64,000 nucleotides of DNA from Aphelenchoides besseyi (Eukaryota > Nematoda > Chromadorea > Rhabditida > Aphelenchoididae): assembly GCA_024699855.1 (NCBI GenBank), contig JAMPIQ010000001.1:13144001-13208000 (forward strand), in the 5' to 3' direction. Made by a program: the position numbers and the translations under genes. Under the pieces are notes generated by a model. That model saw only the letters and a list, made by a program, of their open reading frames with translations, did no database searches and had not been told where the DNA came from. Shown one piece after another: positions 1-10,903 of this stretch; the stretch's first letter is position 1; every line of letters begins with the position of its first letter.

Positions 1-3000
1 TATTCGCTTCGTATTGCGATTCGGTTGATATTCGACCGTATCGTGGATTCGTTGCTGTAGTACAATCGGACATGAAATAAATATTAGTCGGGAGCTGAAA
101 GTAAACAGCACTTTGATGGCTATACAACAGTAAATTACTGTTGCGCCCACTTGTTTGGATCTGACGTCTTCGAGACGAAACATTGAGACCGTTGGTTGTA
201 TTCCTGTCTCTGTGGTTTCAGGTGCCGGTCCAGCGGTTGCATCGGCGGTCATGACTGAAGTCTGCGTAACGGAGGTGCGAGCTATTCTTTGAGTTTGTGT
301 CTCTTCATCTTGTTGCGAAATGTAATTAGTTTGCGAAGAGTTCACAGTCGACGCCACTAATGTTTGTTGCATCATATGGTTGGTCATTGGTTCTGCTTGA
401 CATTCGGCATTGACAGACGAAACGTTGGTTTGAGTGTCCGAATTTCGATATTGAGTGTCATCCTGGGTTCCAGCATCCGACATGAAATTCGTTGTCAGAT
501 CAACTGTTGTAGATTTTCCTTTCTTCTGTAATCGAAGTTTATTACAATCATTGATTTAAGTTCACCTTGTAGAACATGGAACAAGATGGTTGAATTTCGG
601 CATCGATCATATCCAGTGGTTTTCCTACTTCTGCGTCGACCATAAAATGAACGTCGCTGTAATCCTAAACATCAATGCTATTTATTCTATTGATTGAAAG
701 GACTCACTTCTACAGTTTTCTTCTCTGCAATCGCGGATTTGATCATTGAAACTCTCGGTTGAATTCCGACATTTTTTCGATCCTCCATCTCACGATCATG
801 TTGTACTCCAAAATCATTGAGATAGAAATCACCACCTTCCTACGAAAACGGACTTATAACCACATCAATCATTCCAACTCACAATCGTTGCTTCTTCGTT
901 AACAACCGGTTGCCCACTTTCATCCAAAGATCTCGGTTTGAACATCGAAACTTTCGGAGCAGTTCCAACATCAACATGTTCTTTTGTTGCTTGAACTTCT
1001 ATATCAACCATACGCAACACACATTCTTCCTCCGTTTCGTACTTGTTACTGGGCGATGCAAACATTGAAACATTTGGGAATGTACCAACATCTGCGAATG
1101 TTCGTGGATCTTCGTATTGAACTGCCGTATCGGCCATGAAGAAGACGTCTTCTGGCTAGAAATTGATCGCTCATTTTGTTTCAATTGCGGTTACAAACCA
1201 ATTCTTCTTTTTGATCAATTCTGAAAGCCGAAACATTTGGCTGAATTCCAATCTCTCGAACATCGATTTTATATTGAACTTCTGCATCTGCGACCTCGAT
1301 GTGTATGCCGATGCCAATTTCAGAGGTCGATGGATACGTCTGACATTCAACCGTACATATCGAGGGCGTGTATTCGGTTGAACTCTCTTTTGTGTCAACA
1401 GTCGAATCGATTTGAACGTTACGCATTTCTACGATCGCTTGAATACCCTAGATAAAGATAATATGTCAATCAAAAGAATAGCAATTACAGAGTCCGTGCG
1501 TTTTATTTCGTCCGATTGGCTTGCGCTATTTGTTAAGTTTGGTAGTGGAGTCTGCGTATCCGTTGACCAAACGGATGGCATGTTCTGAAATCGACTGTTA
1601 TTTTTCTTTTCATGTTTGATATTACCGCTTGAATGACTTCGACTATTGGATCGCATCCAATTTCAACGAAGATGGCCGTCGTTTGAGTTGGCTGTTCCGT
1701 TGTGTTTGAGCTTGTTTGTGTTGCTTCCGCTGCCATTTTGAAGAAGAACGACGACGTTTGAACGTGGACTGTTTCTCGTTCATTTGCTGTCATCATCTAA
1801 AACAACATATGAAGCAGTCAATAAGAAACGGTAACCTCTTTGTGGTCCACCAATGTTTCGGTTTGTGTTTCGGCGGTCGAATTTAACGGTTCGGTCATCA
1901 ACGCGATTTCAGACCGTGAAAACGCGCTGATTTCAGTCTGTGGTTCGACATCCGCTATTTCAACAATTGCAGACACCTACAAGAGCTTTGAATTGTTGCA
2001 TTCAAGTTGATTTTTACCTCCACATCTTTTCGATGAAAAACCAAGATTTCCGTTTGTGTCTCTTGACTTTGCGTGAACATCAAAAGTTCCTGATCCTCGT
2101 CGTCCAAATCGTCTTTCTCGCTTTCGTCGTGAAGAAGTTTGAGCAGAAGCTCGAAATCGAAGTCTTTTTCGATTTGCTCGATTGGAAAGTCGCTTTCGCG
2201 TAACAGTCGGACTAATTCCTCCGGTTTTGATGTTCCATCGGACATTCGAAGTATCTTCAGTATCTCCAGTAGTTTCTCGATTTCCTAAACCATAAGATCA
2301 TTAGTTTGTCCGAGTGAGAGACCTCTTCGGTGTTGAAGGTGATCATCTCGTTCTCCATTTTCAGTTCCCGAGCTTTGTCTTTTCGCATTTGGAATAAAAG
2401 AGCTTTGAGATGTTGTATTTCCTGAACACATCATCTATTTCACAAATAAGTTTGAATTACTTTGTCGTCCAATGGTATGTCACTTGTTCGTCGCTTAGCT
2501 GCTTGTTTGCGTTTTTCGCGTTCTCGTTCAAAATGCTTTTTAGCCGATTGCATGAGCTCCTGAAATAGCTAACTGAAGATCAATCGAATCAACTCACTTC
2601 TTTTTGTTGTTTATAGGTTTCTGGATCACGCATTGTACTTGATAGTTTGGTTTGTGCTTTTCGATTCTGCGTTTTTGGATTTGCTTGAGTTTCCATTTCG
2701 ACCACCGCCTTCAGTTCGAGAAACTCGACCACGTCGGTTTGTGCTTCAGCGACTTTTAAGTCTTCAGTTGCTTGAACCGACTGATCGGATGTTACAAGCT
2801 CGGTTTGTGTTTCGGACTCTTGATCTTCGAGTTCTACTTGAGTCTCAGTTTCCACTTGCAAGGTATTCATGATTTTGTTCTGAATCTCAATTGATTTCAC
2901 TTTCAACTTTTTTTGTGTTCCGTGATGTTTGAGTTGAGGTCCCACTTGAACTTCCGCATTATCGCGACGTTGGAACGAAGAAACTTCAGCGTCCCTAAAA

Positions 3001-3462
3001 TCAATAAACGTCGAAGGTCCAAATTGTATTCCCGTGCTTTCAATGTTGATTTCCGTCTGAAAAGCATTTGCATTAACTTGCACAGAACCTAATTTACCTG
3101 AGTATCTTGATGATGCATATACCGCAAATCAAGTTCTCCGTGTCGATCGCGTTTCTCGCTTGTCGACTTTTTTGGCATTTGATCACGTTGAAGACGAACA
3201 CGCGGCTGCTCTTCGTCGTCACTTCCTTCTCCAACATAGTGACCGGATTCGCTTTCCGATGAGCTCAAATCTGCGTCCTCCTCCATAAGCTGCATTATAA
3301 ACGAGACCTCCGGTTGGATTCCTGTTGTTGTATACCTTTAAAATAACAAAATGACAACTGATTTGCAATGTTCGTTTACTCGATGTCTGTGAAGGTTCCT
3401 GTTTCTTGCGAAATCATTGCCGGATCAAACTGAGTTGCTGTTGTTTCAATCTCACATTCGCA
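1..3462 (-). CDS. Large repeat-motif scaffold protein, partial (3' end outside window)
   Basis: Fifteen coding exons can be followed on the minus strand (for example 3380-3462, 3098-3335, 2598-3056, 2028-2284, 1836-1976, 1626-1796, 1199-1447, 883-1155, 708-839, 566-664, 139-525, 1-94), joined by 38-50 nt introns that keep frame. I do not recognise the protein. It is hydrophilic and built from two recurring short motifs. One is TQT-like (ETQTEL, SQETQTEI, EATQTSS, QPTQTTA, TDTQTPL, SDTQTNV, EETQTQR, SVTQTSV), which resembles the anchor of dynein light chain LC8 binding sites. The other is G-[I/T]-x-P-x-V-S-M-F (GIQPEVSF, GIQPNVSAF, GTFPNVSMF, GTAPKVSMF, GIQPRVSM, GIQPTVSMF). A Glu/Lys/Arg-rich helical stretch lies around 2028-2560. 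A multivalent LC8-bound scaffold is an inference. The start codon was not resolved; the first exon I see begins after a splice acceptor at 3462. Confidence 0.7.
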
Positions 3463-4502
3463 CTAAAAATAAATCTGCTTTTTCTGTAACGTTTTCTTGA
3501 AGTAATTTATCGATGTTACAAGGAGTCACTTAAAAGGACGTTATTGCACATTCTGTTAAACATTTTTAATCAGTTTGACTGCTCATTTACTTTTAACTTA
3601 AAAACAGAAGGACTGCAATCACGAGTTCCGATCTCTGTTTGTTATGTTTGCTGTTAAAACGCAAAAAAGAACTGAAATTTGCTCACTGACAAGCTATCAG
3701 ATACTTCTAATTGACAGCTCTGTATTGCAAACTTATGAAAGCGACTTCAAAAGCTTATTTGATCTTCTAGCAGCCAAACACGCGGTAAATTTGCTCGTCC
3801 GAGGAACAAGTGGGCGTGACTGTTGTTTGGACCGACGATCGCAAGACCACTGACAGCCGATGGTTTTGCATAGTATTGATGTCATTTGATAGACAGCAAT
3901 CTTAGCTTCAAAACGGCGTGTCGAACAGGTAAATTGAATCAAATCAAACAAAGTTATTGACTTCAAATTGGTCGATTTTAACGACCAGTGTTATTCTGTA
4001 GTCGACGTTTTCCAAAATTTTGAGTAATTTAAACTCAACGAATAAACTCAAAATTGCTGTTGAAATAAAGTTGAGTCCAATGTCAACGACATCTCCGCTG
4101 ACACTTTTCGTTTTCAAGTCCAAAAACCTCAGTAATTTGAGATTAATCATCAGACCTTAAGCAGAAAACATTAATTTTGTTGTTTATACGCTATTTTTGT
4201 CAACTTATCAGCAATCAAAAGATGGTGAGTGGGACTGGCTTTTGAAGCTCAGGATCTGTGCTACAGAACAGAAAAAGTCCCGATTCGATAGCCGTTCTCT
4301 ACGCTCTGTAATGACAGTTCTTCGCACTAACCCATCGATTGTCGTTCGTTTCTTTTTGGTCGCAGTGGGCGGAATCTCGTGGAGGTCGCTCTGTTGTTGC
4401 GGAGCTTCAAATAAAAAGGCGCCAAAGACCAAGTGAACGTTATTTGCATCGTTTGCAATCCGCTTTTTTCGCTTTCAACTCGCGTTCTTCCGATCAACAA
4501 CG
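3463..4502. other. Intergenic / upstream of H1, no supported gene
   Basis: No exon chain could be supported. The unresolved 5' exon of the minus-strand scaffold gene may lie here, along with the promoter of the plus-strand histone H1 gene. Short open frames on both strands lack splice context and recognisable content. Confidence 0.5.
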
Positions 4503-5275
4503 ATGGCCGATACTGCCGTTGCTCCTTCATCGCCCAAGGCTCCAGGTTCGCCAAAGCCCAAGAAGGCCGCTGCCAAGCCGAAGGCTCCAAAGGCTCCGAA
4601 AGTAGTCAAACCGAAAATCGCTTCATCGCACCCACCGTATAGTAAGGAATTAGAATCAATTAGCGTTAATTGATGAATTCATTTTCAGTTGAGATGGTTA
4701 AGCGAGCAATCGACGACTTGAAAGAAGGACACAAAGGATCGAGTCGTGCCGCTGTTCTCAAGTACATTCTTTCTCACTTTAATGTCGGCGAACAAATCGT
4801 TTCGGTTTGTCATTCTAATCAAATGACTGTTCGCTAATTGCAACATTTTCAGATCAATGCTCATCTTCGTCAAGCACTGAAGCGCGGTGTGACTAGTGGT
4901 GTTTTGATTCAATCCAAGGGAACTGGTGCTTCGGGTTCGTTCCGCCTTGCCAGCAAGTCAAAGGATTCAACGACCGCCGCCGCCAAGACAACCAAAGCAA
5001 AGGCTCCGAAAAAGAACACAAGTGCCGCATCGACGAAGAAGACAACCAAATCGACGAAGACCAAGACTGCGTCTACTAAAGCCGCAGCTCCAAAGTCTCC
5101 TGCCACAAAGAAGCCGACGAAAGCAGCAGCCAAACCGAAGACCACCAAACCCAAGAGCCCGAAGAAACCGAAAGCTGCCGCCAAATCGAAAAGTCCGAAG
5201 AAGACGATCACCAAAAAGAAGGCTCCAGCCAAGACCAAGGCCCCAAAGAAGGCAGCCGCTTCAAAATCCTCTTAA
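4503..5275 (+). CDS. Linker histone H1
   Basis: Three exons: 4503-4641, 4689-4804 and 4853-5275, with introns ending in TTTTCAG. The product is about 225 residues. A short Ala/Pro/Lys N-terminal tail leads into the winged-helix globular domain, which starts at HPPYIEMVKRAI, continues through KGSSRAAVLKYIL and INAHLRQALKRG, and ends near GSFRLASK. The remaining ~120 residues are an almost pure Lys/Ala/Pro/Ser/Thr tail with repeated KSPKK and KAPKK units, typical of H1. It compacts chromatin by binding linker DNA at the nucleosome dyad. The ATG at 4503 is chosen because it gives the normal acidic-start tail. The two introns and a poly(A) signal at 5374 indicate a polyadenylated, replication-independent type of transcript rather than a stem-loop histone mRNA. 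Confidence 0.96.
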
Positions 5276-5373
5276 CTTTTCTTCCAACTTCCTCTCATCA
5301 TCCCGTTGTACACATCCACCTCAGTTTCCAAATGTTTTTTGTTTGTTTGATCTCCGCTTGAGATAATAATTAC

Positions 5374-5379
5374 AATAAA
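5374..5379 (+). terminator. Poly(A) signal of histone H1
   Basis: AATAAA about 100 bases after the H1 stop codon, with no histone stem-loop noticed between. Confidence 0.6.
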
Positions 5380-5497
5380 TACAAAACCCTTAAATCCTGT
5401 TGGAATCATTCGGCACAGGGATCTCAAGAAGTCGAATGCAAGAAGCAAATCGACTTGAGAAGCGAATTCGATCGTAAATTCGACCGTTCAGTTGTTT

Positions 5498-5503
5498 TTT
5501 ATT
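5498..5503 (-). terminator. Poly(A) signal of the K2P channel gene
   Basis: AATAAA on the minus strand about 50 bases beyond the putative stop of the potassium-channel gene. H1 and this channel gene are convergent and only about 120 bases separate the two signals. Confidence 0.55.
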
Positions 5504-5550
5504 GCATCGTCACAAGATGCAAACAAACGCAGAGGCTTTGATCGATAGCG

Positions 5551-7887
5551 TCACTCTCTTGCGTTTGAAGCCAAGTGAACGAAAGCGCACCAAAAACAAA
5601 CGATTACCTGCACTCCAGAGTCCACGCTTTCGGTGTCCGTTTGAGCTCCAGCATCCTGATATTCGGCACCGCATTGTGCACCAAACGAATAGGATTCCAA
5701 ACACCAATCCGGAACTTCAGTTTGCAATCGTCGATGCTTATGCCCGTGAGAAAGAAACGTCTGAGTTGCACACGAGTTGTGTTGAAAGGTAGGCGAGTGT
5801 ATTACGGCCTGAGCTTCTTGCTTCTTTTGCTCAACAAACGAATCGATGTTTTCGGAGCCGAGGCCGGAAAACGCTGGTTTGCCGGTTTTTGGATCAACGT
5901 CTGTCAACGCGGAGGGCAACTCGATGCCACGAGCTTTTGCTTGGGCTTTGAATCGTTTCATCACTTTGGCGCTTTCGTTCTTGCTCACTAACGGCATCAA
6001 GAATTTGGCTTGACTGTTAAAACCGGAAACGAAGTCTTTCAATGCTTCGGGGTCACCTTCTTCTTGAGCTTTCATGTACTTCTGAAAAATTGATTGTAAC
6101 TATAACGATAGTCAGCGAACCTCCAGCATTTTCGACAGCAAACGTATGTACATTAGAGAGATCTTCTCCTGCACAACATTAATACAAACGGTAACCAATG
6201 CAAGACCGATCAAAACTAAACTGAAGGCCGCAACCACGTATTCCGGATATGCAGGAATCACATCACCGAAACCTGAACACATATTTGAAATTGATGTTTT
6301 TGAAAATACCTATGGTGGAGAGTGAAATGAAGAAAAAGTAAAATGAAGTAAAGTAATCCTAAAAATGAGATGTAAAAACAGCATGTTTATCTATACCCAA
6401 TCTTCCCAAAAACAAAATACGTAGGCAGACAACGCAATGCATCCAATAGTTGAAATCAAAGCGGCAGCTACTGGTGGATCGCGGTCTTCTTCTTCGACAT
6501 ATTTACGTACTTCAACCTGCTCTTCCAAATCTTGTGTTGCTTCTTTTTGCTGTTCCTCCTCCAATTCAATCGACTCTTCGGTTTCGTCGATTACCGCTTT
6601 TGTAGATGAGGTGATTGAGCCGGACTTAGAACTTCGTTTATTATCTGGATGGGCTTGCTGTTCTTCGTTAATCGCATCTAAATCGCTTGTTAAAGGTTGG
6701 GTCGCTTGATCATCTATTGTTTCTCCGATTTCATCGACAACTTCAATACGCGATGGAACCGAGGATTGACGAATAGATGCTGGACGATCGGTAATTAAGT
6801 TCGCTTCCTCGATAACGTTCAATTTGTCAAGATTGTTCGTTAGAGGTGACTGTGCAATTGGTGGACGTGCAGGAACTCGATAAGTGAAGATTCCCAGCTT
6901 TGCATAACGACGAGCAATCACTTTGAATTCACTTCGCTCTTTTTCGTTCTTCAGTTTTCGCAATCTTAAACGCACAGCTGAAATCAACAAGACATACTAG
7001 ACAAAAGCCAATCGTATTACCAATAAAAAAGCAAAAGTCATCAATCACATAACTTAATTTCTTTAACAAAATTAAAAGTGATGCACCAAGTGAATCCAAA
7101 ACAACAATCAACAGTGGAATACCAAACATTGCGTAGATCATCGAAGCTGTTCGACCAGCTATCGTACGACATCCAATATTTCCGTAACCTTCAAAACAGT
7201 TACTCACATATCCTTCGATTACACACCTATAGTTGTTGAAATGGTTCCGGCGTAGAGAACTGCTTGCCAAAATGTCCAGTCAGTTTTCACCAACGGTAAT
7301 CGACGACCGATTTGTATTTCGAAGTGCATAATCGCGTCTTTCCATTCGTTTCTCTTCTGTAGACTCGAACTGTTGTGTACCATTTCTATGCTAAAATTGT
7401 CCGTTAAGACAGTTTTGTACGTTCATTTGCCTCCATAAAAGAACATCTCGCGCGATCAGATGATGTTCAAGCTCTCGTTCTTTAGCTGCCAAGTCGGCGG
7501 GTATCTCAAGGTACATAAAGATGTAACCGCCAAAAAACGTGAAAGTGACCGTGATCCAGAAAAGTTTTGTGTTTAAAAAGAAACTTTTGATCAAATCAAC
7601 AAATTGAATACACAAAAGTTTTCTGAAAATACAAACGTATAGATACGAGAGAGGAACTTACTGTGACTTCAAAGAGGAATGAACGGACGAAGGAACAGAA
7701 CGCACATCAATCGAAATTAGTCGTTGCATAGAATCGCGAATTGATGGCGGACGCGACGGTTTTTCTCCTTCGATAGTCGATTGATAGATCTCGTCATTGC
7801 CGCGTTCATCGTCCGTGTCGATGTGTATTGCCTAAACCTTGTGTTCATGCACTACTCTATAACACCAACCGCATTGTCTGTAGCCAT
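5551..7887 (-). CDS. Two-pore-domain (TWiK-type) potassium channel
   Basis: Minus-strand gene with ATG at 7887 and a 17-18 nt first coding exon, then exons near 7662-7831, 7391-7621, 7236-7390, 6993-7200, 6391-6990, 6310-6360, 6122-6270 and 5551-6079. M1 is the hydrophobic segment around WITVTFTFFGGYIF. The first pore carries TTIGYGN, split by an intron. M2 is around MIYAMFGIPLLIVVLDSLG. The second pore carries STIGFGDVIP, also split by an intron. Two-pore, four-TM architecture of this kind gives background K+ leak at the plasma membrane. Odd points: a ~140-residue acidic, Ser-rich cytosolic loop between M2 and M3, a long C-terminal tail containing CATQTF, GAQTDTES and SGVQV, and an uncertain junction near 7390-7425 where the intron would be only ~30 nt. 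The exact C-terminus is uncertain because a GTAATC donor precedes the stop. Confidence 0.9.
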
Positions 7888-8410
7888 TTCATTTGACGAA
7901 TTTAAGCAAACCAATCATGACCTCCCAATCGCTTGAAATAGTCGACTGACCACTAACACAAACTTTCGAGTAATGCTCATAACTGACCGCTGAGATGAGC
8001 ACCAAGAGGCGAAGGTCCTTCGCATTTTCACGGCTCAGTTGTTATTGAAAATGAAGTGCACGTAAAATTTGACAACAAACATTGTTATACTTGAGATGTC
8101 CGTCGATCTTGGTCGACTTGCAGTTTTTTGTTTTCGCCCACAAAAATTGAAATGCGGACCCTGATCTTATCAACTTTAGCGACATACGCCAATTAGCGTT
8201 TTTAAATGACGTCAAATACGGAGTCAAATGCCACAACCTTATCAGTTGAAGGTTTGCCTTGCAATCAGGAAATTAAACGAACTAAATTTCAAAGCAATCA
8301 ACAAAAACTACTCGCCCACACTCCTTTTTATTGTTCTTTAGGATTCGAGCGAATTTAAGCGCCCCAACAAATGTGATCGGAGGTTAAACGTTCAGCTAAG
8401 AAGCTGCAAA

Positions 8411-9779
8411 ATGCGGACATCGTTTCGATTGATAGCTTTCGTTACTGTGTGTTTGGTTTCAGTTTTGGCACGAAGTGATGTTCATCTGCCGGTTGGTGCC
8501 CGACGATGTTCATCTAATCGCTCTCACGCCAACTTGGACGTGGTGTTGGTTTACGATCAGACGATGCCCAAGAACCGACTGCAAGAGGTAAAATGAAGTG
8601 GCTTGTCTTAATGTACACTCTTTTAGTTATCTGCTCTACTAAAACGTGAATTCAACGACTTGACTCTTCACGGCAACGAATTACAAACAAGTCGCTTCGG
8701 AATTGTCGGCTTCGATGAATCGTCGCGAACAGTTTTGGATTTGAACCAAAAGATTGACAACTCACAACTAACCGACTACTTCAACAAACTTCCCAGCACT
8801 TATTCAAAGCCTGTTGAGCGGCCTAAGTTCAGTGATTCGCTAATTAGAACGAAAAAAATGTTCAAAAAAAATTCGTCAAAACGCGATCTGTTGGTTATCG
8901 TCGCCATTTCAGCTCGAAGGTTCGTAGATCAAACTGTTTTTCGTTTACATACCTAAATTCCAGTGTCGATTCTGATCTTGCAGCCGTTGGAATGGCAAAT
9001 GATTTGCGTCGAATAAACGCTCATGTTATTTCAATTAACTGGGATGATGATAACTTGTTATTAGAAAGTTATCTGAAGTCGATTGCTGATCCTGGAAAAG
9101 CTTTCAGTCCTTATCGGGAACCATACTTCCGTGAAAGCTTTAGTCGTGCTATTGACTATGGTATGCTTTCAAGTCAAAAGAATAAATTTAATTTGTTTCT
9201 TAAGCTAATTGTCGATGTCGAGAGAATGGCTTCGAGAAGCAGTTCAGCCTCTACAACTATACTTCAAACCACGTCGACTACTTTGTCAATTGTATTGGCG
9301 CAGCATTCGAACGTAAAGGCAACGGAATCAAGGAATGGTGTGCTGCTTTGAATGCTCAACCGCTTTCGAGAACGTTCATTTCTTTGGAGAAAAACGAAAA
9401 GAAGTTCACACGCTTGTTCGAGTTTGTTGAGTGTAAGTTTGCGATCCACGACCTTGTTTGATTAATGTTTACAGCGTTTGTAATCCTCAATGATTTCGAA
9501 GTTAATTCCTACGATCAATGGTTTGTGGGTGAAAGTCCCCGTTCGAGAATCAACAACCCACGAACTCGCAATTCGAAGCGATTGGCTTTGCTCGAACAGA
9601 ACTCTGCTTTGTCTCTTTCTCGTCCAAACAAATGGGATTTCATGACAATGAACGTGTCGACATATGTTCCGGATGTTCCGTTTATATGCCAGCAATCAGC
9701 TTGTGATTCCAAAAATCCATGTATTGACCCAAAACTTTCGACCAACTACTACGAAATGTTATCCAAACGTACGAGTTAA
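8411..9779 (+). CDS. Secreted vWA + C-type lectin domain protein
   Basis: Five exons: 8411-8587, 8627-8919, 8964-9160, 9205-9432 and 9475-9779. An N-terminal signal peptide (MRTSFRLIAFVTVCLVSVLA) leads into a von Willebrand A-like fold with LDVVLVYDQT as the first strand, FGIVGFDE, and KRDLLVIVAISA. A C-type-lectin-like half follows: NCRCREN, a conserved-looking Cys before IGAAFERKG, WCAALNAQ, then WFVG, NKWDFMTMN and PFICQQS near the C-terminus. The vWA-CTLD arrangement is common among nematode secreted clec proteins. Canonical MIDAS residues are incomplete (DQT replaces DxSxS) and the sugar-binding QPD/EPN and WND motifs are not obvious. Ligand unknown. Confidence 0.85.
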
Positions 9780-10033
9780 ATTGTGATTGGTCACGTAAAA
9801 GTAAATCAAGTTTTTCGGCTGCCTTTTTGTTTTCAATGACAGAAATCGGAAGTTTTGAGTTCCAGATTCAACATCCGATTTGCGATAAACGAAAAGAATT
9901 TTGAAGAAGAAAATCGATTACGTCAGCTAATGTGATTGTTTCAAAAACCAAAAATCAGATTTGTGATGACGAAGTTAATTTATTCGAATTTAAACGAGAA
10001 CACGACCAATTTAAAAAACTACAAAAAGAAGAA
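9780..10033. other. Intergenic
   Basis: A/T-rich spacer between the lectin gene and the tRNA. Nothing supported. Confidence 0.5.
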
Positions 10034-10106
10034 TGCCGAAAGCCGGGATCGAACCAGCGACCTTAAGATCTTCAGTCTCACGCTCTCCCAACTGAGCTAT
10101 TTCGGC
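10034..10106 (-). tRNA. tRNA-Phe (GAA)
   Basis: A complete cloverleaf reads on the minus strand. It has a 7-bp acceptor stem GCCGAAA/TTTCGGC, D-arm GCTC..GAGC with loop AGTTGGGA, a 5-bp anticodon stem (one G-U pair) around loop CTGAAGA giving anticodon GAA, variable loop AGGTC, and a T-arm with TTCGATC. The discriminator is A at 10034. The CCA is not encoded, as expected in eukaryotes. Internal A and B boxes are intact and there is no intron. Confidence 0.97.
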
Positions 10107-10903
10107 GACGACTACCAAGCGAGCAGCACTCACTATCTTCTCCACTTCACTGCCGACGACCAGCAGGTCGACCGTCGGACTGGATCCTCATCAAGTCAAT
10201 TGGGATCACTTAGATTGTTTCTGGTCAAGAAACCTTCTCTCTTTATAGTTGTTGTGTGTTTACCAAGTGTTGACAGACGATTTTCATTGGGAATGTGATA
10301 TGCTGCAGGCAATTGAAAGTGCTCGTCAAAGCCCTGCACGAACCGCAAAACTTGCATTTCAACGACCAGCTAAATACATCGAAAGCTGCCGAGAAAAGAA
10401 GGCAGTGCAGATTAAAGCATCGAGGAAACAAAGTCCAACAGACAGATAAGTGACTGTGGCAGCTCCACTTCAGAGCTCAAATATCGCTTGAGACACAATT
10501 TGGTCGAGAAGAGTTAAGCGAACGAAACAAGCTAACTGAGACATCTTTGCTTGTCAATAAACTAAAATCTCATTTGATTTGTGAGTTTCATTGACTTACA
10601 ATCAACATCTGACTTGAGAACAAGGAAATTGACTAACGTTCGTGAAATACGATAAACAAGAGAATAAGTAAGTAGAACAAAAAAGAATTTACATTACATC
10701 AAAGTTGCTGTGTTCATTTCGATTTCGGTTGCTCGTTAGTTTTGGTCGACTGAAATTACGTCTTTGTAATCGAAGATATCGAGAAAGTCGGTGCCGATCA
10801 AACAACGTCGCAAGTTTCCGATAGAAGCAAGCGTGGAGACGTGGCCAACCGATCACCGCAAAATGGTGACTTTTACAGGTAGCAGCGGCTAATTGTTGTT
10901 CAG
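10107..10903. other. Spacer with a possible unassigned exon
   Basis: A protein-like plus-strand open stretch at about 10260-10449 (residues such as VLTDDFHWECDMLQ and RPAKYIESCREKK) ends in TAA. I cannot link it to a start or to a family. The 5' end of the ABC transporter may also lie here: a GTAGCA..TTCAG pair at 10879-10903 would be a 25-nt intron, too short to trust. Confidence 0.3.

Noticed and set aside
4909..5366. Long open frames on both strands over the histone tail
   Set aside because: Mirror frames of the Lys/Ala/Pro repeat codons of H1.
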